Assembly: GCF_026745355.1 (NCBI RefSeq)
Contig: NC_079206.1
Span: 13,562,279 to 13,626,278, forward strand
Source of the DNA: Beta vulgaris subsp. vulgaris
Lineage: Eukaryota; Streptophyta; Magnoliopsida; Caryophyllales; Amaranthaceae
Reading direction: 5' to 3'
Length of the DNA stretch: 64,000 nt
Shown here: piece after piece, positions 54,032 to 63,784 of the stretch
Layout of the letters: every line of letters begins with the position of its first letter
Numbering within the stretch: position 1 is the first letter of the stretch
The notes under the pieces: generated by a model
Databases searched by the model: none
Told to the model about the DNA's origin: nothing
What the model saw: the letters and a program-made list of their open reading frames with translations, nothing else
Made by a program: the position numbers and the translations under genes

Positions 54032-55394
54032 AAGTATCGGAAGTAGGGGTAGAATTCAAATTGCCACTTGGAGAAGAATTTCTTGCTGAGGACAAACCAT
54101 TAGTAATAGGAGCAAGGCAATGCATACTATAGGATGGCAAGTTAGAATATGTACTCATACCATTGTGACTTCCCCGATTAGCATTATTGTTGTTACCAGA
54201 ATCACGAGAGTTGTTATTACCCCCATTGTCGCGATTGGTATTGTTACGAGCACCATTATTGCCACCTCTGTCTTTACTATTCTTCCCTTTATTGCGACCA
54301 CCAGAATTGTTCCTGCTAGAGGAATTACTTGAACTAGAGGACTGAACATCAACTAAATCATGATGAGAAGAAGAATCGAACCCTTCCTTAGAGGTTTTGA
54401 TACCTTGTTGATGAAGCAAGAGCTTGGGACGAAGATCATCAAAACTCAAAGGAAACGAAGAATGAAGTAAAGTAGTGACAATATGATCGTAATCCGTATC
54501 ACGATCCGAACCAAACAAAGTATATTGAACCAAATATTGATTCGAAACAGGGCATTGAATAGCAGCTAAAGACTCAGCAATGACCTTAATATCACACAAA
54601 TAATAATCCATAGGTTGAGAATCACTCTTTTTAATACGAGAAAGAACCTTTTAATTCCATAGAACGAGCCATACTCGGATGCATGAATCTAGTTTACAAC
54701 CGATTCCAAATTTCCACAGACGTAGATAAATCATGCACATCAACAAACACATCAGGAGACAACGTGGCAAAAATCCAAGATTTTATTTGTTGATCAACTC
54801 GTAAATATTCATAAAATTGAGGATTATGAACCAAAGCACCATGTTCATCAAAACCATATGCAGGAGGAATTAAAACAGTCCCTTCAACCATACCAAGAAA
54901 TTGATTGGAAAACAACAAACAAGTAATCTGCGTTTTCCATAATAAATAATCTTCAGGTTAAGAAAGAGTGATAGTTACCAGATTTGTAAGATTCGGAGTG
55001 GATAATTGTGGGAGAGCAAACCCAGATGGCGACACAAACGGGTAGGCCAAAGATACGGGCGGCGAGGCAGATGTGGAGGCACGAAAACCTGGCAGAGGGA
55101 GTGCCAACAGGCGGCTAGCCGAGCCGAGAGGGTGCTGAGAGGCGCGCCAAAAGGAGTGTCGGGCAGCGTGGGCTGCGGCAGCTGCTGGCCAGCAACGGAC
55201 ACGAGGGAACCAGTAGAGTGCGCATAGGAGGCGAACCCGGGTGGAGGCTGCACCGGGGAGGGGGCAGCATCGACAGTGGAAAAAGAGAGGCCACGAGTGA
55301 GCGGCGACGTGATGGACGACGCGGTGGTAGCGGAAGTGGGCGTGGCAGGGGCGGTGTCCATGGCGGAGGACGAGAGGCCGAAGGAAGAAAACAC
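53913..55394 (-). pseudogene. Copia gag (UBN2-type) with CCHC zinc knuckle
   Basis: The probable start is the Met at 55394 or 55358 (MDTAPATPTSATTAS). The Pro/Ser/Ala-rich N-terminus leads in shifted phase to LTNLVTITLS, then the frame at 54694-54918 (LFSNQFLGMVEGTVLIPPA, DQQIKSWIFATLSPDV) and the frame at 53913-54611 (DYYLCDIKVIAESLAAIQC, HSSFPLSFDDLRPKL, an Asn/Ser/Gly-rich tract, and the knuckle CGLCWFTGHQDAYC). Gag would coat the RNA. The 5' third is much richer in GC than the rest. At least two frame changes. Confidence 0.85.
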
Positions 55395-55423
55395 GGATGA
55401 GAGTAGAAAAAAAGTAAAACCTA

Positions 55424-55436
55424 GACTGTGATACCA
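55424..55436 (-). other. Primer-binding site of the copia element
   Basis: On the minus strand TGGTATCACAGTC follows the LTR directly. It agrees with the Met-tRNA PBS TGGTATCAGAGC except at the tail. Confidence 0.8.
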
Positions 55437-55568
55437 TGTACAAGGGAGACTAATTGTGTTAACCTGATTAGGTTAACCCTGACATTTAATATACATAGTG
55501 TTTACAATATAGAGCTAACACTAATAAAACTCCCTATTATCCATTTACATATAATATTACTCTAATAC
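55437..55568 (-). repeat. 5' LTR of the copia element
   Basis: 132 bp, partner of 50272-50411. It starts on the plus strand TGTACAAGGGAGACTAATTG. The outer end is AATAC, with G in place of the final A of the partner. Confidence 0.82.
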
Positions 55569-56865
55569 GTTATTCCCTAAGAGAGTTATCTAGATTCGAT
55601 TAACGACTATAGTATAAAGTTCATATATGTAAGTTGAAGGTTCAAAGTTAAATCTAAGTTTATTTTTCTATATGGAATAAAAAATTATCGATGAAGATCA
55701 ACCATATTTGATAATGGCGCGACATCTTTATTTACAAGTATTTATATGTGTTAAACCACATACAATAACCACCCCTCAAGACACAATAACACATATATCA
55801 ACCAAATGCAAAATAAAGTCTCAAAAAAACAAGGAGAGAATAAGTAATTAAATACAAAATAAGTAATAAAGAAACAACATAAAAAGGACTAATGTAAGTA
55901 AGAAATATCTGGAGCATTTGAGATACCAAATGCTCTAATTATTACCAACTTTTAGAGATGGAGGATGAATATCAGAGTTTTAAGAGATCATCAAGAAAGA
56001 AGAATAAGGGAGAACTTGTTTTTTGGGTCAAAAATATGTAAACGAGAAAACTAATAAGTTTAACCAAACTAAAATACATCTTCTTTTATTATTATGACAG
56101 GTTACCTTAGTATTCAGATGACGAAATCTGATCTTTTAGACTTTTAATAAAAACTATATAAGGTAGAGTTGTATCTGAAACATACATTTAATAATCAAGG
56201 GCTCATATTAGTGGAGAGGAGGAAATTAAGGGAAAATTTGAAAAAATAATACATTAAACATTGATGTTTTTATTCAATAAATTTTTCTTGAATACAATTT
56301 TTTATTCAATGATTAGTATTACTTAAACTCTACCTTGTTAATTGTTATTTTAAAACTAAGAATTCTAGAGGATTCCTTTATCCAAGGATTTTAACACCTT
56401 GGATGACCGGCACCGGATCTGATGTCCTAAAGCGGCCAAGGTTTGATTTCGAGCGTAAACGGCAATTATCAGAATAATTTTTTCTTATCTTTTGACACGT
56501 GGAACAATACTTTTATACTTTTGTTTCCAATTGGCCGGCATGTTACTGAAACCTCAAACTTCTCTCGATTCTCTTGCCGATTCTATTTTTTGCTTTCTCT
56601 ATTCTTTCCTTAGCTTTTTTTCTCTTTTATATTCTACTACCACTTGAAAAGAGAATACTTTTTTTTTTATTCTTTTTATTTGCGTGCGCCACTATGTGCC
56701 ACCTGTAATTGTATTATTGTTTTAGTAGTTAGTCACATAGAATTATACAGAGAATATAATATTTACAAAATATAAATCAATATTGTTAAAGAATCTTTTA
56801 CCCAAACATAATAAACTTGGATATTATGAACCATCAAACTTGTGTGGACCCGGTTCACGTTAATA
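55569..56865. other. Intergenic DNA, nothing recognised
   Basis: AT-rich. A less AT-rich patch around 56400-56460 (GATGACCGGCACCGGATC) matches nothing I know. No credible open frame. Confidence 0.5.
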
Positions 56866-56873
56866 TTAGTATG

Positions 56874-57615
56874 TAGGGGTGTTTGCAGTTTAGGTTGGTG
56901 CGGTTTGGGATGTAACCCAACCCAAACCGCAAATATACGGTTTGACTTTTTCCCAAACCAAACCGCACCGCACTTTTGCCCAAACCAACCCAAACCGAAC
57001 CGCACGAAACGGTTTGGTGCGGTTTGGTTTGCGGTTTAAACCATTTTTTTCCTCCGCTACATTAATTTTGTAATTTAAGAGTAAAAAAAAATTGAAGTTG
57101 ACTTATTTTATATTTCTAAGATTATTGCAAAAAGAAAAAAAATAAAAAAGAAAGAGAGAAGCATTGAAAATTCGAATATGTTATGACAAGAATTTCGAAT
57201 TTGGTAATTCGAATATTACTACTGCAAGAATTTTGTATTCACAGCATGCATGACACCTTATTAAAAAAAAAAAGGATTTGCAAAGAGGAGCAACAGAGAT
57301 TAGAGAAGTGAGTAGATGAGAATGAGATGACTGCAACTGCAAAGAGCCAAAGACTTAACCTATATACCTAATAGCGTATTAGTATTGTCAAGTGTATTTT
57401 TTTTTAAAAAGTAGATAAATATATTTTTTTTAAAAAAAATCATATAAAAATGCGGTTTATGGTGCGGTTTCGGTTTACAAAAATTCAAACCCAACCCAAA
57501 CCGTAAACCGCGGTTTGCTTGAAATCATAACCCAAACCGAAAACCAACCCAAATCGCGAAAAAACGGTTTGGGTTGCGGTTTGGTGCGGTCCAGACCGCA
57601 CTCTGAACAACCCTA
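56874..57615. mobile_element. Non-autonomous hAT element, AACCGC-array family
   Basis: 742 bp with ends TAGGGGTGTTTGCAG and, on the reverse strand, TAGGGTTGTTCAGAG, flanked by an exact 8-bp duplication TTAGTATG (56866-56873 and 57616-57623). Arrays of GGTTTGCGGTTT/AACCGCAAACC lie at 56890-57045 and 57450-57600. The open frames at 56763-57039 are repeat by-products. The interior is AT-rich and empty. Confidence 0.92.
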
Positions 57616-57654
57616 TTAGTATGCACCAGGCAAAACAACATATCATTACTGAAC

Positions 57655-57960
57655 AATCCACTATATTATGCGAAAACCCACTATATTATGCAGAAATCCA
57701 CTATATCATTCAGACCCACACTATATCATGCAGAAACTCACTATATAATTCAGACACATTTACTATATCATTCAAACACACACACACTATATCATTCAGA
57801 CACAATATATCATACATAAACTCACTATAGCATTCAGAAACACACTATATCATTTAGAAACTCTCTATATCATTCAAACACACACTATATCAAGCAGAAA
57901 CTCATATATCATTTAGACACTTATTATATCATGGAGAAACTAAATCATTTCATATGTTAG
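57655..57960. repeat. Minisatellite, ~20-bp CACTATATCATTCAGA unit
   Basis: About 14 imperfect units of CACTATATCATTCAGACACA or CACTATATCATGCAGAAACT in direct orientation, alternating between CAGACACA and CAGAAACT endings. Shorter relatives (CTCACTATAT) continue to about 58120. The frame at 57621-57830 is a by-product. Confidence 0.85.
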
Positions 57961-58300
57961 AACACATGTCATAATATATACTATGCAACTTAGATCTTCC
58001 TGTATGTTAAAATATCTTAATTAATTCCTCTGTTATAATACATCTAATTTCACATTATGTTTTTCGTTAATAAAATATACTATATTGTATATAAGTTCAC
58101 TATATCTCTGTAGAAAACTCACTATATGAAGTTAATATCTTACCAACCCAGTGTACACTAAGTTAGTGTGAACGGGTTCACTTGAGTTTTTTTAAATTAT
58201 GAGTTGCTTGAAGTTTGAAATTAGAAACTAATTATTACTACGGCATAAGCAGACATGTTTCTTCAAGAAATCACGAAGTATTAAGTGTGTATTGATTATA
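57961..58300. other. Intergenic DNA, nothing recognised
   Basis: AT-rich with scattered CACTATAT relatives of the adjacent minisatellite. The phrase GAACGGGTTCACTTGAG near 58175 loosely mirrors GGACCCGGTTCACGTTAA near 56845, outside the AACCGC-array element. Confidence 0.4.
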
Positions 58301-58547
58301 GGCTCGGATAGGGGTGTTAACGAGCCGAATCGAGACCGAACATACCCAGGCTCGGCTCGGCTCGAGAATGAATGAAGTAGAGCTCGTTGAGCCTCAGAAA
58401 TTAAGGCTCGGCTGGAGCTTGAAGCTCATCGAGCCTCAGAAATTTAGGCTCGGCTCGAGCTCGAAATGAACAAAACCAGGCTCAGCTCGGCTCGAAGCTC
58501 GGCTCGTGAAATTAAAATTTTAAAAATTGAAAGAATAATATTTAGCT

Positions 58548-59245
58548 TAACATTAACTAAGACTTTAGACATAGCCCAATGTTTTGTCAAACTTTTTATG
58601 AGTATGGATGTCAGGCTAATCTTCATTAAATATGACAAGCCCAACAACCATACATTCTACTCCTATCTATACCCCCATATAATACAAGAAGTCCCTTATT
58701 ACTCTTGCTTTCTCCCCAATGTGGGACTTTCAAAATCCCAACAAAGGAACTCACTCAGGCTCTATAACGAGCAGCGAGCAACGAGCACAAGAAGAGATGG
58801 GTGCTTTTGATTTTTGTATATCATGCGCCTTTTATTTATATTTGAAGATGTGAAGTTTTGCTTTTGCCTCACCGATGTGGCACTTATAAACCTTAACTAA
58901 ATAAACTTAACATTAACCAAGACTTTAGATATAGGCTAGTGTTTTGTCAAACTCTTTATAAGTATGGATGTTAGGCTAGTTTTCATTAAATATGACAAGC
59001 CCAACAACCATACATTCTACTCCTATCTTTGCATGCCCATATAATATAAAAGGTCCCTTGTTACTCTTGCTTCCTGCCCAATGTGGGACTTTCAAAATCC
59101 CAACAAAGGAACCCACTTAAGCTCTACAATGACCACCAAGTAGAGGTGAGTGCAGTTGTTTTCCATATCATGCGCATTTCATATATGGAGATGTGAAGTT
59201 TTGCTTTTGCCTCACCAATGTGGGACTTATGAACCTTAACTAAAT
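58548..59245. repeat. Two ~350-bp tandem units inside the hAT element
   Basis: Unit 1 (about 58548-58890) and unit 2 (about 58908-59245) both run from AACATTAACYAAGACTTTAG through AGTATGGATGT, CCATACATTCTACTCCTATC, AATGTGGGACTTTCAAAATC and AGATGTGAAGTTTTGC to a CACCRATGTGG box. Copy 1 of this family lacks the doubling. Confidence 0.85.
58676..58727 (-). promoter_or_regulatory. snRNA-promoter-like module in repeat unit 1
   Basis: On the minus strand GTCCCACATTG (58717-58727) is followed after about 31-33 nt by TATTATATG. Unit 2 repeats the pair with AAGTCCCACATTGGG and TTTATATTATATG. One base differs from the snRNA element consensus (T for C near the end). Activity is inferred only. Confidence 0.35.
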
Positions 59246-59436
59246 AATTCACAAACACTATGCATTGTTCCTCATATTCCCAATATGGGTAGAAGAAAAG
59301 TGATGGAATTATATATAGTAAAAGAATTAATATTATGCTAATCCAAGTTATTAGGCTTTGCATATTTAATGATTGTCCAACATTATAAAATAAGACAAAT
59401 CAAACAAGAATTATAATGAACTTAAAGGGTGATAAG

Positions 59437-59486
59437 ATTATATAGGGAAAACAAGGTTGTGTTTACTTTTTCTATCGATGTGGGAC
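59437..59486 (-). promoter_or_regulatory. snRNA-promoter-like module (USE box plus TATA box)
   Basis: On the minus strand GTCCCACATCG (59476-59486) is followed after 31 nt by TATATAAT (59437-59444). It corresponds in position and sequence to the module at 15112-15162 in copy 1, so it is conserved between two insertions of the family. Confidence 0.45.
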
Positions 59487-59699
59487 AATACTTTTTTACA
59501 TAAAGCCTATCTAAAATATTTTATGAACATGTTTGCGAACTTTCGAGCCGAACTCTACTAGGCTCAGGCTCGGCTTTAGCTTGCGAAGGTCACGAGCCGA
59601 TCTCGAACTCGAGTTGAGCCCTCTCGAGCCGAGCTTTGACCGAGCCGAGCTCGAACAGTTTGTGAGCCACCCTAGCTCATTAACGCCCCTAGGCTCAGA

Positions 59700-60842
59700 T
59701 GAATGACGATGCTAGAGTTGTTTCATGTAATATAGCGTGACAATTTGTTAACTGAAGAGTTTGAAAAATTATGTCTTATCTGTTTTGAAAGAATAATGCA
59801 TATAGTTGTGCCTGAAGAAGGGCAGTCAGAAGAGGAGAAATCAGCCTGAGTTCAATTAGTCCCAAGACAAAGAAAGATCAAGGCAGCATATCAGTTTTTC
59901 CCCGAACTAGCAGCCTTCGCGCTAAGCAAGACCGCCCTTATCCTTTTCCTTTCGAGCCTAATTTTTCCATCCATGAGCCCACCTTCATCAATTTGAAACT
60001 TTCATACCGGCGAACGCTTTCAAAGGCGACCCTCTCGAGTTTCCGGCAGAATCTTTGGCTGAGAGTTTTTTTTATAAAACCGTTTTGTTTATTTCAGAAT
60101 GAAATTAGGAACTTTGATTTTTAGGGGCTAGGGATATAAAATTGATCATGCAGGTTTTTTTTAAAGAGATAATGTGCAAGGTTAGAGTTTACTGGTATCC
60201 TTCCATATAGGATACCATCAAACACAATTTTGATGGCCCAACGCTTGAGCTATTAATTTGTGACGTTTGTCATGGTATCTTTCTAAAAGATCGCCTTGAA
60301 ATAATTATGCTGGTGTCTTTATAAAAGATGGAAAAAGCTATATGCAGCCCTAAGGGTTGTATATAAGAAGATAAAAATGGAAATAAGTTGCATTAATTGA
60401 TCATTTATTACATCGGTTGATGCAAAATTTTTCCATAAATTCACAACTTATTTCCATTTTAAGTAGTGTATTTATGTCTTATATGCAACCCTAAGGAATG
60501 CAAAATTTATGTCTTATTTCCATAAAAGATTGCTTTCAGGTAATTTTGTGTGCCAAAACCTAAAAAATGGACTTGGCGTCCCCATATATATAAGGTAAAA
60601 TCATATGAGAATGCTCCTTACATGACAAATGAGAATGAATCTTAATAACATGATTGGATTAGTGTTATAAAACTTATTCATTAGAGTTATACCCCCTAAA
60701 ATTTTTGAGCCAAAATTTTTTATTTTTATTTTTGAATATTCTTTTTTTGGATTTACATTAGTTTTCATTAGAGTTACATCACTTATTCATAAGAGTTATA
60801 GCGCGTAAAATTCATTCTCATTTCTCATGTAAGTATGCATTC

Positions 60843-60843
<1 letters not shown>
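59700..60843. other. Intergenic DNA with a GC-richer island
   Basis: About 59815-60075 is much richer in GC than its flanks (phrases AGCAGCCTTCGCGCTAAGC and AAAGGCGACCCTCTCGAG), with no frame or domain I recognise. It could be a piece of organelle DNA or of a gene. The rest is AT-rich with no feature. Confidence 0.4.

Positions 60844-60931
<88 letters not shown>
60844..60931. repeat. (TTA)n then (TA)n microsatellite
   Basis: About 19 TTA units followed by about 15 TA units, adjoining the MITE that starts near 60932. Confidence 0.9.
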
Positions 60932-60934
<3 letters not shown>

Positions 60935-61328
60935 TAAGTTCATATGAGAACCACCCTTATGGTGAGAACTGTGAGAACCACTCATTTTTTTTCCTCATTT
61001 TACGAAGATTTTGATCATTTTACAACATTTTTGCTCATTTTTCGTTTCACTTATTTTATGGTTTTGCTCATTTAACAATTTTGTGCTCATTTTTCAACAT
61101 TTTTGCTCATTTTACTTTTTTATTTTCTCATTTAACTTTTTTATGCTCATTTTACGTTTTTCTTCTTTTACATTTTTGTTCATTTTACGATTTTGATAAC
61201 TTAATGTTTTCTACTCATTTTATGTTTCTGCTCATTTGTTTTTTTTGCTCATTTTAGGAAGTTTTTGCTCATTTTAAGTGGTTCTCACGGTTCTCACCAT
61301 AAGAGGGTTCTCACTAGAACCCAACCCT
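60932..61328. mobile_element. MITE with ~45-bp TIRs, inserted in TA repeats, tandem core
   Basis: The ends share GAGAACC, TTATGGTGAGAACYGTGAGA and ACCACT in inverted orientation, and TATATATA lies on both outer sides. The core (60990-61275) is a run of about 15 imperfect TTTTTGCTCATTTTAC units. MITEs bordered by (TA)n, such as the rice Micron family, are known; whether this one is related I cannot say. The 61-codon frame at 61011-61196 is a repeat by-product. Confidence 0.7.
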
Positions 61329-61991
61329 ATATATATAATTCAAGACAAATAAATGTCATGCTGTCACATTTACTCTCCTTTCCTCCACACAATCAAATGA
61401 GGCATTAAGCAACAAAAATACGTGTTTCAAGACTAGAACCCATGACCTCTAATTTGATATGCTAATGCATTAACCAACTACGCTACAATACTCACGTTGG
61501 TTTTTGTGAGGGAAAAAAATCATTTAAAGATAAAATACTATTTCTTTTTTTGAAGATTTGAAATACACATTGGTAAATAACCCGGGCGTATCTCCCGGGA
61601 CAAGAACTAATTGATAACTAAAGTTAATACCATTCGTAATATTGTGCTCATGTGTAACAAGAACTTAGCTTTATGTTGGATATTAGTTCAACTTATGAAC
61701 TATATAGAGAAAGAGTCTTAAAATATAGAGAAAAGGAGATAGAATTTCCAGGGTTACGATAGAGAGATAGAGATAATTACATTCAAGAGAGAAAATTAGA
61801 TTGTTGATTAATTTGTTTGATGACTATGACATATTAAAACTACAAGTATTTATAAAAAAGTTTAACAAAACTTAGAACATCACACTTACAATCTTTACTA
61901 ACTATTTTTACAAACTCTTAAACCTCATGTAATATCATATGGCTAAGGCATAAAGCGATGGTTGTCACTGATCTATCTTTCTCTCTCTCGT

Positions 61992-62046
<55 letters not shown>

Positions 62047-62252
62047 GAGCTGCTTGTGAGCTTATTGAGTTGAATAGGATCATGCTCAACTCCTACTTCT
62101 TAATGTTTTGACTCAAAAGAAGCCAATTTAAATTGAACTTGTAACTGGCGTAAACTGAGTTGAGCAACTCAAACTCAACTTTAGAATACTATCACCTCTC
62201 CTTTTTATTACTTTTTTTTTATCAAATATGTCTTTCTCGTGAAATTCAACGG
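61329..62252. other. Intergenic DNA with a compound microsatellite
   Basis: A (CT)n(CA)n(TA)n tract lies at about 61976-62046. Nothing else was recognised. Confidence 0.5.
61976..62046. repeat. (CT)n(CA)n(TA)n compound microsatellite
   Basis: Three adjoining dinucleotide runs with one GTT interruption. Confidence 0.9.
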
Positions 62253-62603
62253 GGATGGGAGGAATCGCTGCGCGAGGGCTGGGGTGGGAGGAGGCGTTGC
62301 GCGAAGGGTGGGGGTGAGGGAGGGGTTGCGATGGGGAGGGGCTGCACTGGTGGGAGGGGCTGCCGTGGGGAGGGGCATGGGGGTGGGAGGGGGTGGTGGG
62401 AGGGTTAGGGTTAGGGTAGGGTAGGGTAGAAGTTAAGGTTAATTAAGGTTTTTTAGGGTTATAATTAACATAAAGTTGACGGCAGGGTCACGTGAGGTAT
62501 TTTTCCAAACCATAGGGGTACTTGGTGAATTTTGAAAAACGCGAGTGTACCAGGTGAATATTGTGAAACCTCAGGGGTACCTAGTGAAAAAACTGTTTAT
62601 TAA
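62253..62603. mobile_element. Truncated Mutator-type end with G-rich core
   Basis: The right end, read from outside, begins CAGTTTTTTCACTAGGTACC and continues with CACCTGGTAC and CACCAAGTACCCC phrases. This parallels the TIR of 32497-33638 (TTTTTTCACCAAATACC). The adjoining core is again G-rich and ends in TTAGGGTTAGGG. No matching left end was found, so only about half of an element is present. The frames at 62160-62424 are by-products of the core. Confidence 0.6.
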
Positions 62604-62726
62604 TTTATACATCATTATTGTAGGAAAGATATCATGAAATCTACATTTTATTCAAAGTTATTGAGTTTTTACAGTCATTATCCACAAAACAATTAGGACA
62701 TACAAATGTTGATTAAATAAAAAAAT

Positions 62727-62758
62727 CTCTATGCAATTTGCACGGGTCTAAAAACTAG
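62727..62758 (+). mobile_element. Helitron 3' terminus (degenerate hairpin plus CTAG)
   Basis: TCTATGCAATTTGCACGGG is a damaged version of the CCCGTGCA hairpin, followed by TCTAAAAACTAG and a flanking T. The terminal phrase matches that at 13278-13307, so both come from one Helitron family. The body to the left was not delimited. Confidence 0.55.
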
Positions 62759-63784
62759 TACTTCTATATAGATGTTCAAAGGGGTACCTTTACTTGATTG
62801 TCTACATATGCTATGGAGTGTAAAACAAAAATTTAAAAATACTATTATGGAATATTGTAATTTACAAACTAATGACAAAAAATCTCTATTATATAAAAAA
62901 GGGGTGAGAAAGATGGTGTCTCCCTCTGAAAATCCAAAATTACTCTTGATGATCTAATTAATGTAATAAAAAAATCAGAAAATAAAATAATTTAATAACC
63001 TTTCTCATTTCAACTTGGCATTCTAAACAAGTTATAAATGGTATATGTCTCAAATACTTCAATCAAAAAATTAAATGGACAAAATATCTTGACAATTTTT
63101 CTAAAAGATAAGATGGTATATATGACGTCCACGGTTCACTTGAAAAGTCTTAGACATTTACTACCTTTGATATTTTCTAATACAGTCAAACCAACTCATT
63201 ATTTCTATTTTTTCTGAACAAATTAAAATTCATTTGCAAAAGATTAATATTAAAATCACTCACAATCTTTATTAGTTTTATATATTAACGAACTAATACT
63301 TCTAACTTCTTCTATATTTGTTAATTTTATACATTTTAAGTTTTATCATAACTATAATACGAATATAATATATACTAGAATAACAATTTTGAAATTAACG
63401 TACATATGACATGTGTAGGAGCCAGTTTAAGTAAAAGTAAACCATTTTTGTTGGGTTGGCGGGAGGTTGAGGAAACTAGCTTTACGAGAGCCATGTGCTA
63501 TACCTGTTAGGATGTTATATTTTCACCTAAAATTATTCCCCAATAGTGGACAATTGACTTTCAATGAATACTATTACGAAGTATTTTCTGTACAGAGATC
63601 TTTTAATTAGTGATATACTTTATTCAAAGATATGCCTCACTACCAAATCATACTCCTTTGATTGATACCACTGATGTGCAATAATTTACTGATTGAGTGT
63701 GCGTATCAGGTAGAATGTGCGAAAAACAAAACATAAATTCAATCTCCACGGTTGATGACATTTTTTTAAGGGGAAAGTGCTGTG
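62759..63784. other. Intergenic DNA, nothing recognised
   Basis: AT-rich. It may include the 3' untranslated part of the LINE fragment that lies to its right on the minus strand. Confidence 0.45.

Larger units (their letters stand above)
50272..55568 (-). mobile_element. Ty1/copia LTR retrotransposon, defective
   Basis: A 5.3-kb element on the minus strand with short LTRs (50272-50411 and 55437-55568), a Met-tRNA-type primer-binding site, a purine-rich tract (AGGAGGTG) beside the left LTR, and coding order gag-protease-integrase-RT-RNase H, the copia order. I could not establish a clear 5-bp target duplication. Frameshifts occur in gag, integrase and RT-RNase H; the RT frame itself is open for 367 codons. 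The 52030-52430 segment is GC-rich compared with the rest. Confidence 0.92.
58309..59691. mobile_element. Non-autonomous hAT element, GGCTCG-array family, copy 2
   Basis: 1383 bp with ends TAGGGGTGTTAACGAGCC and, on the reverse strand, TAGGGGCGTTAATGAGCT, flanked by a 7-of-8 duplication GGCTCGGA/GGCTCAGA. It is the same family as 14333-15371. GGCTCG/CGAGCC arrays lie at 58320-58510 and 59540-59670. The middle contains a ~350-bp tandem duplication and five minus-strand boxes like GTCCCACATCG, each followed by a TATA-like box about 30-33 nt further. No coding capacity; the frame at 58466-58810 has no domain. Confidence 0.92.

Noticed and set aside
55006..55400. Plus-strand Gly/Arg-rich frames opposite copia gag
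   Set aside because: They are antisense to the GC-rich N-terminal gag region, which has the expected gag continuation on the minus strand.
57655..57960. CRISPR-like array from regular 20-bp repeats
   Set aside because: The units are head to tail without spacers: a minisatellite.
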